Source: Bradyrhizobium elkanii WSM2783 (lineage in GTDB: Bacteria > Pseudomonadota > Alphaproteobacteria > Rhizobiales > Xanthobacteraceae). Taken from it: 64,000 bases of DNA. Made by a program: the position numbers and the translations under genes. This document shows positions 7,216-16,339 of this stretch, one piece after another. Below the pieces are notes generated by a model that searched no databases, was not told the origin of the DNA, and worked only from the letters and a program-made list of their open reading frames with translations. The stretch spans positions 62,001 through 126,000 of the forward strand of contig NZ_AXAP01000002.1 of assembly GCF_000472865.1 (NCBI RefSeq), read 5' to 3'. Each line of letters opens with the position of its first letter. Positions within the stretch are counted from its first letter, which is position 1.

Positions 7216-9834
7216 TTGAAATCAGATGAACATTTCGACGTTGTCGTAATCGGCTCCGGCATCGGGGGGATGTCGGCCGCCCGTATGTTCGCCGAGTTCG
7301 GCCAGAAAAGAGTCCTCGTCCTCGAGCAGCACTACACGCTCGGCGGCATGACGCATGAGTTCACCAGAGAGGGCCGGTATCATTTCGGAACCGGCGTACA
7401 CTATCTGACCGCTGACCCCGGCCCGGTGTTGAACTATCTGACGGACGGGCGCGCGCAATATCATCCCCTGCCCGACGACTACGACATTCTTCATTTCCCG
7501 GGCTTCGATTTCGCAATCCCCGCGTCGGAGGCCAAGTTTCGTGAGCGCCTCAAAGCCCAATTTCCGGACGAAGCCGGCGCCGTTGACCGCTTCTTCGCCA
7601 GAGTACGCAAGGCCTCGCGCGGGCTTACGGCGCGCAACATCGTGTCGTCATTTTCCCCGATTATCCGGGCGCTTTCGCTTCCCGTCATAGAGCGGCTCTA
7701 TCCGGACACTTATCGCTCGATCAGGGATGTCGTCGCGAACCATTTCCGCGATCCGGCACTCAGGGCCATCGTGACCGCGCGTTGGGGATTGTTTGGACCG
7801 CCGCCGGCGACAAGCGCTTTCGGTTGCCACGCGCTCGTTGCCATTCAGTCCTACAAGGATGGCGCCACACATCCCGTCGGCGGCCCGAAAGAGCTCAGCC
7901 GGGCGATCATTGAAGCCCTTGAGCGCCGCGGCGTTGTCTTGCGCGCGCGCCAGCGCGTCCACAGGATCATCGTCGAAAACGGCCGCGCCGTCGGTGTCGA
8001 GGTCGAAGACCGCGCAACCAGTAGACAATACGCGGTGACCGCTCCTTGCATTGTTTCGGCGGCCGGCGCACGAAACACGCGCGCACTTCTCGACGCCGTA
8101 TCCGCCAAACCCTGGGAAAGGGAGCTGGAGAAGCTACCCAAGGAGATTGCAACGGTCCTCCTGTTTATTGGCCTCGACCGATCGCCCGCCGCGCTCGGTC
8201 TGCGCGGCGAAAACCATTGGTTCATGCCTGACCTCGACGATGATGTGGGAGCCGTCCGGCCACTCGGTGACGGCATTCTATATACGTCGTTCTGTTCGCT
8301 CAATAATCCAGCTGCCCGCGCGCACACCGCCGAGGTGATGCAGTTCGTCGATGCAGACGTATTCCGTGAGTGGTTCGGGACAGAGGAAGGCGCCCGGCCG
8401 GAAAGTTACGCCAAGCTCAAGGCGGACGTGACCGAGCGGTTGCTCGATCGCCTGGATGCGCGATGGCCCGGTTTCAAAGCGTGCGTTGCATTCTCGGAAC
8501 TTGCGACACCCCTTTCGTTCATGACCTATCAAAACAGCGTCCACGGCGCCTTTTATGGTCTTGCAACCAGCGCCGAGCGCTTGCGCTCGCCTATTGCCAG
8601 GTGCCGGACGGACATCAAGGGGCTCTATCTGTCCGGGCAAGATGCCTTTGGCCCCGGCATCGAGGCGGCACTGTGGGGTGGCGTCGTGTCGGCCAATGCA
8701 GCCTTGAGCCGGTCGCAGACGGCGAGGATGTGGGCGGCCATACGCCAGCGCAAAGCAGGACTCAATGCAGCCGCGCCCTGGCGGGGTTTTATGCGAGTTT
8801 CGAAACTCGAAGCCCTGACGCCATCGGTCAAGCGAATACGTTTTGATCCGTTGGGCGGCGGCGACTTACCCTTCGACTTCAAGGCCGGCCAGTACGTCAA
8901 GCTGGATTTGCCCGTCCCGGGTGAGACGATCGAGCGTGCCTATTCGATATCGAGCGGGCCTGACGAACGACGCTTCATCGAGATTTCGGTCAAGCGGGAA
9001 GAGCATGGGCTCGGCTCGACATTCCTACACGACGAGATGAAGGAAGGAGAGGCATTGCGGCTCAGCGCGCCGTTCGGTGAATTCACCATCGACATGGCGC
9101 GCGATATCGGCGCGGGACGCCTTCTGCTCATCGCTGGCGGTGTCGGCATGACGCCGATCATGAGCGTCCTCGCCGCCGCGGCGGAAGCGGCGTATTCCGG
9201 CCCGATCACGCTATTGGCTTCGTTTCGCTCCGAGGCCGAGATCTTGTTTCGGGACGAGATTGAGGCCTTCCGCAAGCGTTTGCCCGGTCTCGAAGTGTCG
9301 ATCTTCGTCACAGCGCTGGACTCCGCTTCGCAAAGTCCGCGCGGCCAGATCGATCTCGACACGCTGCGGCCGTATGTCGGAAGCGTCGCCCGCGTGCATC
9401 TGTGTGGGCCGGCGCCAATGATGCACGTGATGATCGCTACACTAACGAGTCTTAACGTCCCGCGCGACGCTATCCATACCGAGGTCTTCGTTTCGAGCCA
9501 GAACAAGAAGACGCGGGGGGAAAACGCGCGGACGATCGCCCTCGCCGCAAGAGAGGCGGGTATCCACGAATTCAAGATTGGTGTGCGCGGGGGCGCTGTA
9601 TTCACTTGCCCGCCCGGACAGACAATCCTCGCCGCCGCCAACGCCGCTCATGTTCCGTTCAAGCAGTCATGCGGCGAAGGCGCATGCGGCACATGCCGCG
9701 TACGTGTGCTCTCGGGCACGTTCATGACGGACGACCAGGCTTTGTTCTCCGCCGAGGAGATCACCGCCGGTTGGGTATTGGCCTGCCAGACGCTTCCAAA
9801 GAACGATCTGGAGATCGCTCGCCATGACGCTTAG
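7216..9834 (+). CDS. CrtI-like flavin oxidoreductase fused to ferredoxin-reductase and 2Fe-2S domains
   Basis: An 872-aa three-part redox protein. Residues 1 to about 520 form a phytoene-desaturase/retinol-saturase-like flavoprotein with dinucleotide motif GSGIGG (13-18), an ALxxG-type ending (SGQDAFGPGIEAALWGG) and no signal peptide. Residues about 530-760 are an FNR-type reductase with FAD motif RAYS (573-576) and NAD(P)H motif GGVGMTP (about 641-647). The C-terminus is a plant-type 2Fe-2S ferredoxin with Cys819, Cys824, Cys827 and Cys857. The likely role is a self-contained NAD(P)H-driven saturase or desaturase; the substrate is unknown. TTG 7216 is the best start (the nearby ATG at 7209 is out of frame). 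An AraC regulator follows. Confidence 0.85.
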   Translation: MKSDEHFDVVVIGSGIGGMSAARMFAEFGQKRVLVLEQHYTLGGMTHEFTREGRYHFGTGVHYLTADPGPVLNYLTDGRAQYHPLPDDYDILHFPGFDFAIPASEAKFRERLKAQFPDEAGAVDRFFARVRKASRGLTARNIVSSFSPIIRALSLPVIERLYPDTYRSIRDVVANHFRDPALRAIVTARWGLFGPPPATSAFGCHALVAIQSYKDGATHPVGGPKELSRAIIEALERRGVVLRARQRVHRIIVENGRAVGVEVEDRATSRQYAVTAPCIVSAAGARNTRALLDAVSAKPWERELEKLPKEIATVLLFIGLDRSPAALGLRGENHWFMPDLDDDVGAVRPLGDGILYTSFCSLNNPAARAHTAEVMQFVDADVFREWFGTEEGARPESYAKLKADVTERLLDRLDARWPGFKACVAFSELATPLSFMTYQNSVHGAFYGLATSAERLRSPIARCRTDIKGLYLSGQDAFGPGIEAALWGGVVSANAALSRSQTARMWAAIRQRKAGLNAAAPWRGFMRVSKLEALTPSVKRIRFDPLGGGDLPFDFKAGQYVKLDLPVPGETIERAYSISSGPDERRFIEISVKREEHGLGSTFLHDEMKEGEALRLSAPFGEFTIDMARDIGAGRLLLIAGGVGMTPIMSVLAAAAEAAYSGPITLLASFRSEAEILFRDEIEAFRKRLPGLEVSIFVTALDSASQSPRGQIDLDTLRPYVGSVARVHLCGPAPMMHVMIATLTSLNVPRDAIHTEVFVSSQNKKTRGENARTIALAAREAGIHEFKIGVRGGAVFTCPPGQTILAAANAAHVPFKQSCGEGACGTCRVRVLSGTFMTDDQALFSAEEITAGWVLACQTLPKNDLEIARHDA

Positions 9835-9951
9835 CTGGCATTTTCCTCCCAATTACGGCTAATCTTCGCAATAGTGTTCAAAACAAAGACCAACTTTTGG
9901 ATTCGCATTTTCTAGCAGTGCGCTAGCCTGCACGATGGAGATGGCCAGCAC

Positions 9952-10905
9952 ATGTCGAACCACGCATCGCCCGATCGTGACGACAATGATGCCGCGGCGA
10001 TGCGGGGTCTCGCATTCTGCGACGCGGCGGCGACAGACGCCACGCCGAGCAACCATCGGGAGAACGTCGAAAGATTTCGGATGACGCCGATCCGAAGTAT
10101 CGGCATCGGGGCAAAGTCTTCCTTGAAGGCATCATTTTGGAGAACCGATCTCGAAGACTCCCAAGTCAGCGGCGATCCTGACTACGGCAGCGTCATGGTG
10201 CATCTCGGCGGTGCCCGAGTCTGGCGCAACGCCGAGTCGAGCCCTGGCGAAAAAGGATCGGTGTCAATGCAGCCGTTCGAGAACACTCGTTGGCGGCTCG
10301 AAGGAGTGGTGAGCTTTGCGCACATTTTCGTGCCATTCACACTCCTCAAAGACGTCAGCGAGAGCCTTTTTGATCGCGGATTTGCGCCCGAGCATTTGTG
10401 GATCCCGATGGGGACCAGGGATAAACGCCTGTGCGGCGCGATCAGCGCGGTTCAAGCCGGCCTTTCTTCGATCGAGCCGACAAATCTCATCCTCGACAGC
10501 TGGGCGCTCATCCTTTCCGACATCTTGGTGCGGCGCTTCTCAAGCTATGCCAAGAGGCACGCGCGCTCATCAATAGGAAAGATTCCCGCCCGTGGCGTCG
10601 CGCATGTGATCGACTATATCGAGGCCAATATCGATCAGGATCTCAATCTGGCGTCGCTAGCGAGCGTGGCGGCCATGAGCGTCTATCATTTCGCCCGCCG
10701 CTTCAAAGAGACGGTCGGCATGAGTCCCCACGCTTATGTGCTTTCACGGCGTATTCGCCGCGCGCAGGAGATGCTCAATCGTGGCGGAAACAGCCTCGCG
10801 AACATAGCCGCAGCCTGCGGCTTCTCCAGCCAGGCGCATTTCACGACGGTCTTTCAGCGCGATCTTGGCGCGACGCCGGGCGAATACCGCCGCAGTCTGG
10901 CGTGA
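9952..10905 (+). CDS. AraC-family transcriptional regulator
   Basis: 317 aa. The N-terminal 200 residues are a divergent sensor domain. The C-terminal 100 residues carry the double helix-turn-helix: VIDYIEANIDQDLNLASLASVAAMS, then FARRFKETVGMSPHAYVLSRRI, and the second helix pair ANIAAACGFSSQAHFTTVFQR ending GATPGEYRR. It lies 117 bp downstream of the fused flavoprotein gene, same strand, and is a natural candidate regulator for it or for the aldehyde dehydrogenase/SDR pair downstream. Effector unknown. ATG 10081 is a possible later start. Confidence 0.88.
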   Translation: MSNHASPDRDDNDAAAMRGLAFCDAAATDATPSNHRENVERFRMTPIRSIGIGAKSSLKASFWRTDLEDSQVSGDPDYGSVMVHLGGARVWRNAESSPGEKGSVSMQPFENTRWRLEGVVSFAHIFVPFTLLKDVSESLFDRGFAPEHLWIPMGTRDKRLCGAISAVQAGLSSIEPTNLILDSWALILSDILVRRFSSYAKRHARSSIGKIPARGVAHVIDYIEANIDQDLNLASLASVAAMSVYHFARRFKETVGMSPHAYVLSRRIRRAQEMLNRGGNSLANIAAACGFSSQAHFTTVFQRDLGATPGEYRRSLA

Positions 10906-11132
10906 ACACGAGCAGGATTCTGAAGCGCGATCAACTACCTCACCCAGCGCCCTATATTCCGAGCGCTAGATGGCTATGTGTCGGTAGCGGTACTCATGGT
11001 GCGCGCGCTCCAGTGCTCCGATCCTCTTACGTCCGAACCGCTGAATTCCTTCGAAGCGTCGGCTCCCGACGCCGATCCTTGGCCTCGCCGTCCTTTTCTT
11101 GTGCGCGCGCGTCGCCAGACCGGCCACTGCGC

Positions 11133-11512
11133 TCAACCCTTGCTGAAAGCGCGAGCGGCCTCGGCGGTGTCGAGAGCTTCGCGCAGGAGTTTGATCCTCC
11201 CGGGCTCGGCTATGAGCAGGCCCGCATAGGTCTGCCGGTAGGTCTTGCCGGTGTCGGTCACGAGCGCTTCCACCTGGTCTCGGCGAAGACTTTGTCGGGC
11301 GTATCGATCCAGATTTCGAGAGTCCCGAAGCCAAAGTCAGGGATCTTGGCAAGAACGCCAGCGATGAGACGCTCGATCGCCTCGGGTCCCTGGGCGTGCG
11401 CTTTCACCCATGGCAGTTCAAGTATGCCGTCTTCGGCATAGAGCGCCGCCGCTGCAGCCGGATTTCTAATGTTGTCCAGATAGGATTGGAGTAGTTCAAG
11501 AGCGTTCTTCAT
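11133..11512 (-). pseudogene. SnoaL-like (NTF2-fold) protein, frameshifted
   Basis: The minus-strand reading starts MKNALELLQSYLDNIRNPA and follows a SnoaL-like fold (AALYAEDGILELPW, EAIERLIAGVL). At about 11265 it runs into a premature TGA after KVFAETRWKRS. Skipping one base restores VEALVTDTGKTYRQTYAGLL, which continues to a stop at 11133 and gives the usual length of about 126 aa. A one-base deletion is the simplest explanation. The intact form would be a small enzyme or ligand-binding protein. Confidence 0.7.
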
Positions 11513-11795
11513 AGCATCGATCCCTGTGTTTCACGCGCCTCTCTATCGGTCGGCAACCCGCGCAGAGCTCCGAAAGCTCTTTGAGTATGCCGATCGCAGG
11601 CCGAAACTCATGCGGTCGATTGTTCCTGTTTTCTCACGAGAATTCAGCGCCCGAAGTGCAGCAGCGGGACTGAGATTCGCAAGTTCTTGAAATACCCGGA
11701 ACGACCCATCCTGCTAGTCGTCGATCTAATTCCGACTGCGCGACGGACGCCCCCTCCGGCGGGCGTATTCCTTAATCAAAACGTGAGCGAAAAGC

Positions 11796-13346
11796 ATGAG
11801 CGAACTGCTTCCGAACTATCTCCAAGGCCGCTGGCAGACCGGAAGCGGCAACGGGATCGCGCTCTTTGACCCGGTACTAGGCGATGAACTCGTGCGTGCC
11901 GATGCCGGCGGGCTGGATCTGGCGGCCGGATTCGCCTTCGCTCGCGAACGGGGTGGCGACGCACTACGCGCACTGAGCTATCGCGAACGCGGTGCATTGC
12001 TCGGTGCTATCGTCCAGGTACTTCAGGCCAACAAAGAAGCTTACTACGCCATTGCCACGGCCAATAGCGGCACAGTGATGAACGATTCAGGCATCGACAT
12101 CGAAGGGGCGATCATCACCCTTGGCATGTATGCCGAACTTGGCAAGACCCTTGGCGACGCACATTTCCTGCGGGACGGCGAGCCCGCGCATCTCGGCATG
12201 AACCCCCTCTTCCAGTCGCAGCATGTCCAAGTGCCGGCCGAAGGGCTCGCGCTGTTCATCAATGCCTTCAATTTTCCGTCCTGGGGCCTCTGGGAAAAGG
12301 CCGGGCCGGCTTTGCTCTCCGGTGTGCCGGTCGTCGTGAAGCCGGCCACCGTCACCGCTTGGCTCACGCAGCGCATGGTCAAGGACGTAATCGATGCCGG
12401 TGTGTTGCCCGCAGGGGCCTTGTCGATCATCTGCGGCAGTTCGGCGGGGTTACAGGATGCGCTGCGACCCTTCGACGTGCTTTCGTTCACCGGCTCGGCC
12501 GACACTGCGGCGACGATCCGCTCGCACCCCGCGGTTGCCGCGCATTCGGTGCGCACGAATATTGAAGCCGACAGCGTGAACTCTGCTTTGCTGCTACCTG
12601 GGGAGACGTCGGACAGCGAGGCTTTCGGCCTTCTCGTGCGCGAGGTCGTGAACGAGATGACGGCGAAATCGGGCCAGAAGTGCACGGCGATCCGGCGCAT
12701 CTTCGTGCCCGAATCGCTGTACAGCGCGGCGGCGGAAGGCATTGCCGCCAAGCTCGCAACGATCACGGTCGGCAACCCGCGCAACGACAGCGTTCGTATG
12801 GGCTCGCTTGTGGGCCGCGCGCAGTTGGTCAACGTCAACGAGGGACTGGCGAAGCTGTCCGCTGCGACCACCGTGCTGCACGACGGTCGCAAGGCCTCGC
12901 TCATCGATGTCGATCCTGCGGTCGCGGCCTGCATCGGCCCCGTGCTACTCGGTACGAGGGATGCCGACGGCACTACTACCGTGCATGACACCGAAGTCTT
13001 TGGCCCAGTGGCCACGTTGCTGCCTTACCGCACGCTTGAGCACGCACTGGCGCTGGCGCGCCGCGGCCAGGGTTCGCTCGCCGCCTCGCTGTATGGCAAC
13101 AATACAGATATGCTGGCGACAGCCGCCCTTGGCTTGGCTGGCAGTCACGGCCGCTTGCATGTGGTATCCCCTGATGTTGCGCAGCTTCACACCGGCCACG
13201 GCAACGCCATGCCGCAATCGCTGCACGGCGGCCCAGGCCGCGCCGGTGGCGGTGAGGAACTCGGCGGCCCGCGCGCGTTAGCTTTCTACCACCGGCGCGC
13301 GGCCGTGCAGGCCAGCACCGCCGTGCTTGCGAAGCTTCCACGGTGA
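11796..13346 (+). CDS. PaaZ/BoxD-type CoA-semialdehyde dehydrogenase
   Basis: 516-aa NAD(P)-dependent aldehyde dehydrogenase. It resembles the dehydrogenase half of PaaZ and the stand-alone BoxD (3,4-dehydroadipyl-CoA semialdehyde dehydrogenase) of aerobic aromatic-CoA pathways, and lacks the C-terminal MaoC hydratase of PaaZ. Catalytic Cys296 lies in KSGQKCTAIRR and general-base Glu257 in NIEADSVNSALL; the motif FNFPSWGLWEKAGPALL is typical of this branch. No other paa or box genes are in the window, so it may act alone on an aldehyde from a neighbouring reaction. The SDR gene follows after 145 bp. Confidence 0.82.
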   Translation: MSELLPNYLQGRWQTGSGNGIALFDPVLGDELVRADAGGLDLAAGFAFARERGGDALRALSYRERGALLGAIVQVLQANKEAYYAIATANSGTVMNDSGIDIEGAIITLGMYAELGKTLGDAHFLRDGEPAHLGMNPLFQSQHVQVPAEGLALFINAFNFPSWGLWEKAGPALLSGVPVVVKPATVTAWLTQRMVKDVIDAGVLPAGALSIICGSSAGLQDALRPFDVLSFTGSADTAATIRSHPAVAAHSVRTNIEADSVNSALLLPGETSDSEAFGLLVREVVNEMTAKSGQKCTAIRRIFVPESLYSAAAEGIAAKLATITVGNPRNDSVRMGSLVGRAQLVNVNEGLAKLSAATTVLHDGRKASLIDVDPAVAACIGPVLLGTRDADGTTTVHDTEVFGPVATLLPYRTLEHALALARRGQGSLAASLYGNNTDMLATAALGLAGSHGRLHVVSPDVAQLHTGHGNAMPQSLHGGPGRAGGGEELGGPRALAFYHRRAAVQASTAVLAKLPR

Positions 13347-13491
13347 GCGTCTTGCCGCCCGCCAAGCTTACTGTCGTCGGCCTGGACCATCGGTTCCGCC
13401 CCACCTTGAGCATCTGGCCTTATGATCTCGCCCTTTTGGGACGCCGTAGCGCCTCTCCAATACACGAAGCGTCGCGAAGAAGGGATACGTC

Positions 13492-14286
13492 GTGCCAACT
13501 ATGAAGATCTCGGGATCTGTATCCGTTGTCTCGGGCTCGTCGAGCGGGATAGGCGAAGCGACAGCGAGACTCCTTGCGTCAAAGGGCAGCCATGTGATCC
13601 TCCTAGCTCGCGACGCAAACCGGCTAGGTGAGGTCGCTGCCGACATCAAACGCCAAGGTGGCATAGCGAACGCCTATCCCGTGGACCTTGGCGACGCCAA
13701 GGCCCTTGCGGCAGCGGCCGCCCGCATCGTCGCAGAGCATGGTAGCCCCGACATCCTGATCAATAACGCCGGAGCCGGTCGCTGGCTGCCGCTGCTCGAG
13801 ACGTCGGCAGATGAGGCCGCCGCCATGATGGCCTTGCCATATCTCGCGGCGTTCAACCTGACGAGGGAATTGCTGCCGTGGATGCTGAAGCGGCGCTCCG
13901 GTCAGATCGTGAACATTACATCAGTGGCGTCGCGGCTCTCCTGGCCCGGTGCAGTGGCCTACACGGCAGCACGGGCAGCAATGGAAGGATTCACAAACGC
14001 GTTACGAGCCGATATTCAAGGCTCGGGGATTTCCGTCATGCTGGCAACATTCGGAACCGTCGAGACAGCCTATTGGAAGAACAATCCCGGCAGCCGGGAG
14101 CACGTCCCCAGCAGTGCCGGCGCGATGAAGGCGCTCACACAGGAGCAGGTCGCCGACGCCATTGTTCGTGGCATCGAGCGTCGGCAAAGAGCGATCCTGC
14201 AACCGGGCTTCTTCAAGCTACTCTTTCTCCTCAATGCACTGTTTCCTGCGACGGTGTCGAACTACGTGGCCGGCCGCCGGAGCTGA
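13492..14286 (+). CDS. Short-chain dehydrogenase/reductase with YxxxR active site
   Basis: 264-aa classical SDR. The cofactor motif GSSSGIGEATA is near residue 16, with INNAGAG (about 90) and the catalytic Ser in NITSVAS. The normally invariant YxxxK reads YTAAR, so Lys is replaced by Arg. The long hydrophobic C-terminus (FFKLLFLLNALFPATV) suggests membrane association. The start is GTG 13492, with AAGGGA upstream; ATG 13501 is an alternative. It probably forms a unit with the aldehyde dehydrogenase. Its 3' end runs directly into a broken peptidase gene, marking a rearrangement joint. Confidence 0.82.
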   Translation: MPTMKISGSVSVVSGSSSGIGEATARLLASKGSHVILLARDANRLGEVAADIKRQGGIANAYPVDLGDAKALAAAAARIVAEHGSPDILINNAGAGRWLPLLETSADEAAAMMALPYLAAFNLTRELLPWMLKRRSGQIVNITSVASRLSWPGAVAYTAARAAMEGFTNALRADIQGSGISVMLATFGTVETAYWKNNPGSREHVPSSAGAMKALTQEQVADAIVRGIERRQRAILQPGFFKLLFLLNALFPATVSNYVAGRRS

Positions 14287-14736
14287 CTACGTTGCCGGCA
14301 CTTATGGCGCTTGGTGCAGCGATCTGGCGCGGACATACTCCACGGGCGAGCCGACGGCCCAGCAACGGGAGGCCTACGCAGCGCTGTGGGAGATCGAGAC
14401 AGCCACCATCAACATGGTGCGGCCAAGCATGCCGGCCGAAGAGCCCTTCTACTTCTGCAAGCAGAGCTTCGAGAAGGCAAGCTGAATTTCACCATGCCTC
14501 ACATCGGGCACAGCCTGGGTGTCGAGCTGCACGAGACCCCGATGATCAGGCCCGGTGAAAAGCGGAAGCTCGAGGAAGGGATGGTGATCAATATCGAGCC
14601 GTTGATCACCGACTCCGCCGGTGAGACCTACCACCTCGAGGATCTGTTCGTGGTGACCGGCAGCGGTCCTCGTCTGCTGACCCAAGGCTTTGCCCCGAGG
14701 AGCATCCCGGTCATCGGAGAGCCCATCTCCGCATAG
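14276..14736 (+). pseudogene. M24 peptidase (Xaa-Pro dipeptidase/creatinase-like), truncated and frameshifted
   Basis: The reading starts abruptly at the SDR stop: GADYVAGTYGAWCSDLARTYSTG. It runs in one frame to about 14480 and then continues one frame over with MPHIGHSLGVELHETPM, EEGMVINIEP and YHLEDLFVVT. These are the His, Glu and Glu metal-ligand motifs of M24 enzymes. The N-terminal half, including the first Asp ligand, is missing, and a frameshift lies near 14480, so it cannot be functional. Confidence 0.75.
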
Positions 14737-14812
14737 GGTGGAGAGGGCAAAACCCGGCCTCCCTTCTTCGCGCTGTTTGCCGACTCCGGAAGAGCCGCTA
14801 TACAGACAACGC

Positions 14813-15398
14813 ATGGATGCGACGGGAGGTGCCGTGGTGGCTCGGGCGAAGCAGGGATCCGACAGGAATGCAACTTCAGGCAAGCTCGCCGGTGAGGCGC
14901 CGATCGACCCGAGAGCAAGATCCATGACTCAGTTCGAGCTTGCTCTGGTCGTCGTGCACAACGCATTCTCGCAATGGACTGTTCGGTGCGGCACGGCGGT
15001 CGGAGCAGGCCGCTTTTTCGTCGCTCGATCTTCTCGTCATCGGGTTCTTGAACTCGAAAGATCAGAAGGTTAGGGCGGCAGATATTTCCTTCGCGCTGAA
15101 GATCGAGGACACCTACACCGTACAGTATGCGCTCAAGAAGCTGGCGGCCGCACACCTGGTCGAAAGCCAGCGTTCCGGCAAGGAAACTCTGTTCCAGCTG
15201 ACTTCTGCCGGACGAAATCTCTACAAGAGATATTCGATCGTCCGCTCCAATTTCCTGCTCGATGCGGTCGCGATGATCTCCGCGAACGATCTCGATCGCC
15301 TTGCCAGCGTCCTTCGCACGATTTCAGGTATCTATGAGCAGGCAGCGCGCAACGCCTCGTCGCTGAACGTCGGCGAAGAGATCAACCTCGAAAAGTGA
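14813..15398 (+). pseudogene. MarR-like winged-helix regulator, frameshifted
   Basis: ATG 14813 opens MDATGGAVVARAKQG and reaches MTQFELALVVVHNAFSQWTVRC. It then shifts frame at a T-run near 15013-15017 and continues SSLDLLVIGFLN, ADISFALKIEDTYTVQYALKKL and SGKETLFQLTSAGR. That is a winged-helix domain to residue about 190. A one-base indel in the homopolymer explains the break; a sequencing error is possible. If intact it would be a DNA-binding repressor of the PF13463-like type. Confidence 0.65.
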
Positions 15399-15534
15399 GC
15401 CCGCTTCCGCGGTCGGCTTTTGGCGGCGCCGCAATGCCGCGCTGGCCCTGTCGTAGCCGCCAAACGGCACGGACGCATGTGACATAACATTTTATGAGTA
15501 ATTTACTTGTAAAATGGTCGAATATTATTGACGA

Positions 15535-16140
15535 GGTGCCCCGGAAGGCCTTGAGGCCGGATATCTCGGCAGGAAGCTCTTCCTGCTGTCCGCCGCGCAT
15601 CCCGAGCTCGAAATCGAACTGGTCGCCTTGCCGCGGACCTATTCGTTGGCGGCGCGCGAGGTCGGTATTTCGATCACGGTCGACCGGCCGGTGACGGGGC
15701 GGGTCACGGCGCAGAAGCTGACTGACTACACGCTCGATCTCTATGGTTCGGATATCTACTTCCAGCGGATGGGTCGTCCGAGGTCGCTGCAGGATCTCAG
15801 GAAACACGTCTTCGTCGGGTACATCCCCGAGCTTCTCTTCACCCAGCAGTTGAACTTCCTTGACTTGGGTGACGGTGTGGAAGTCGTTCCGACGATCCGC
15901 ACCAGCAGCGTGATCGCGCAGGTCGACGCGGTGGTCAGCGGCGCGGCGATCGGCGTTCTGCCGCGTTATATTGCACGCGAGCGACCGGGGTTGAAGCTTC
16001 TGCTCGGAGACAAGCTCCAGGCTACGCGCAGCTACTGGATGTCTGTCCACGACGATACCCGTCAACTTCGCCGTGTCCGCGTGGTGCTCGAGGCGGTTGC
16101 GGCAGCGGTCCGCGCAGATCGCAGGTCCTTCTTGCGTTGA
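15535..16140 (+). pseudogene. LysR-type regulator, effector domain only
   Basis: The frame begins without a start codon (GAPEGLEAGYLGRKLFLLSA) and runs through the effector-binding domain: ELEIELVALPRTYSL, DVVVSGAAIGVLP-like DAVVSGAAIGVLPRYIARE, and a stop at 16140. The N-terminal helix-turn-helix (about 85 residues) is absent; an AT-rich unrelated stretch (15480-15530) takes its place. It is a 5'-truncated gene, part of the decay zone left of the amide operon. Confidence 0.7.
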
Positions 16141-16339
16141 ATTGGACGGCCCCCGCATTTCGCGCGGAAACTCGCGTTCGTTTATGGCCGAAGTTTTACG
16201 ATTGCTGCATTGCAACGAGTCCCGGCCTCTGACATACTTGGTATGCGGCTCGCATGGTCGAGGTCGCCCTGAACGCGAACAGTGTGGTTCTCGGCCTCTG
16301 TAGAAGGGGCGGGGACCATTTTTTTTTGGGTGAACGCTG

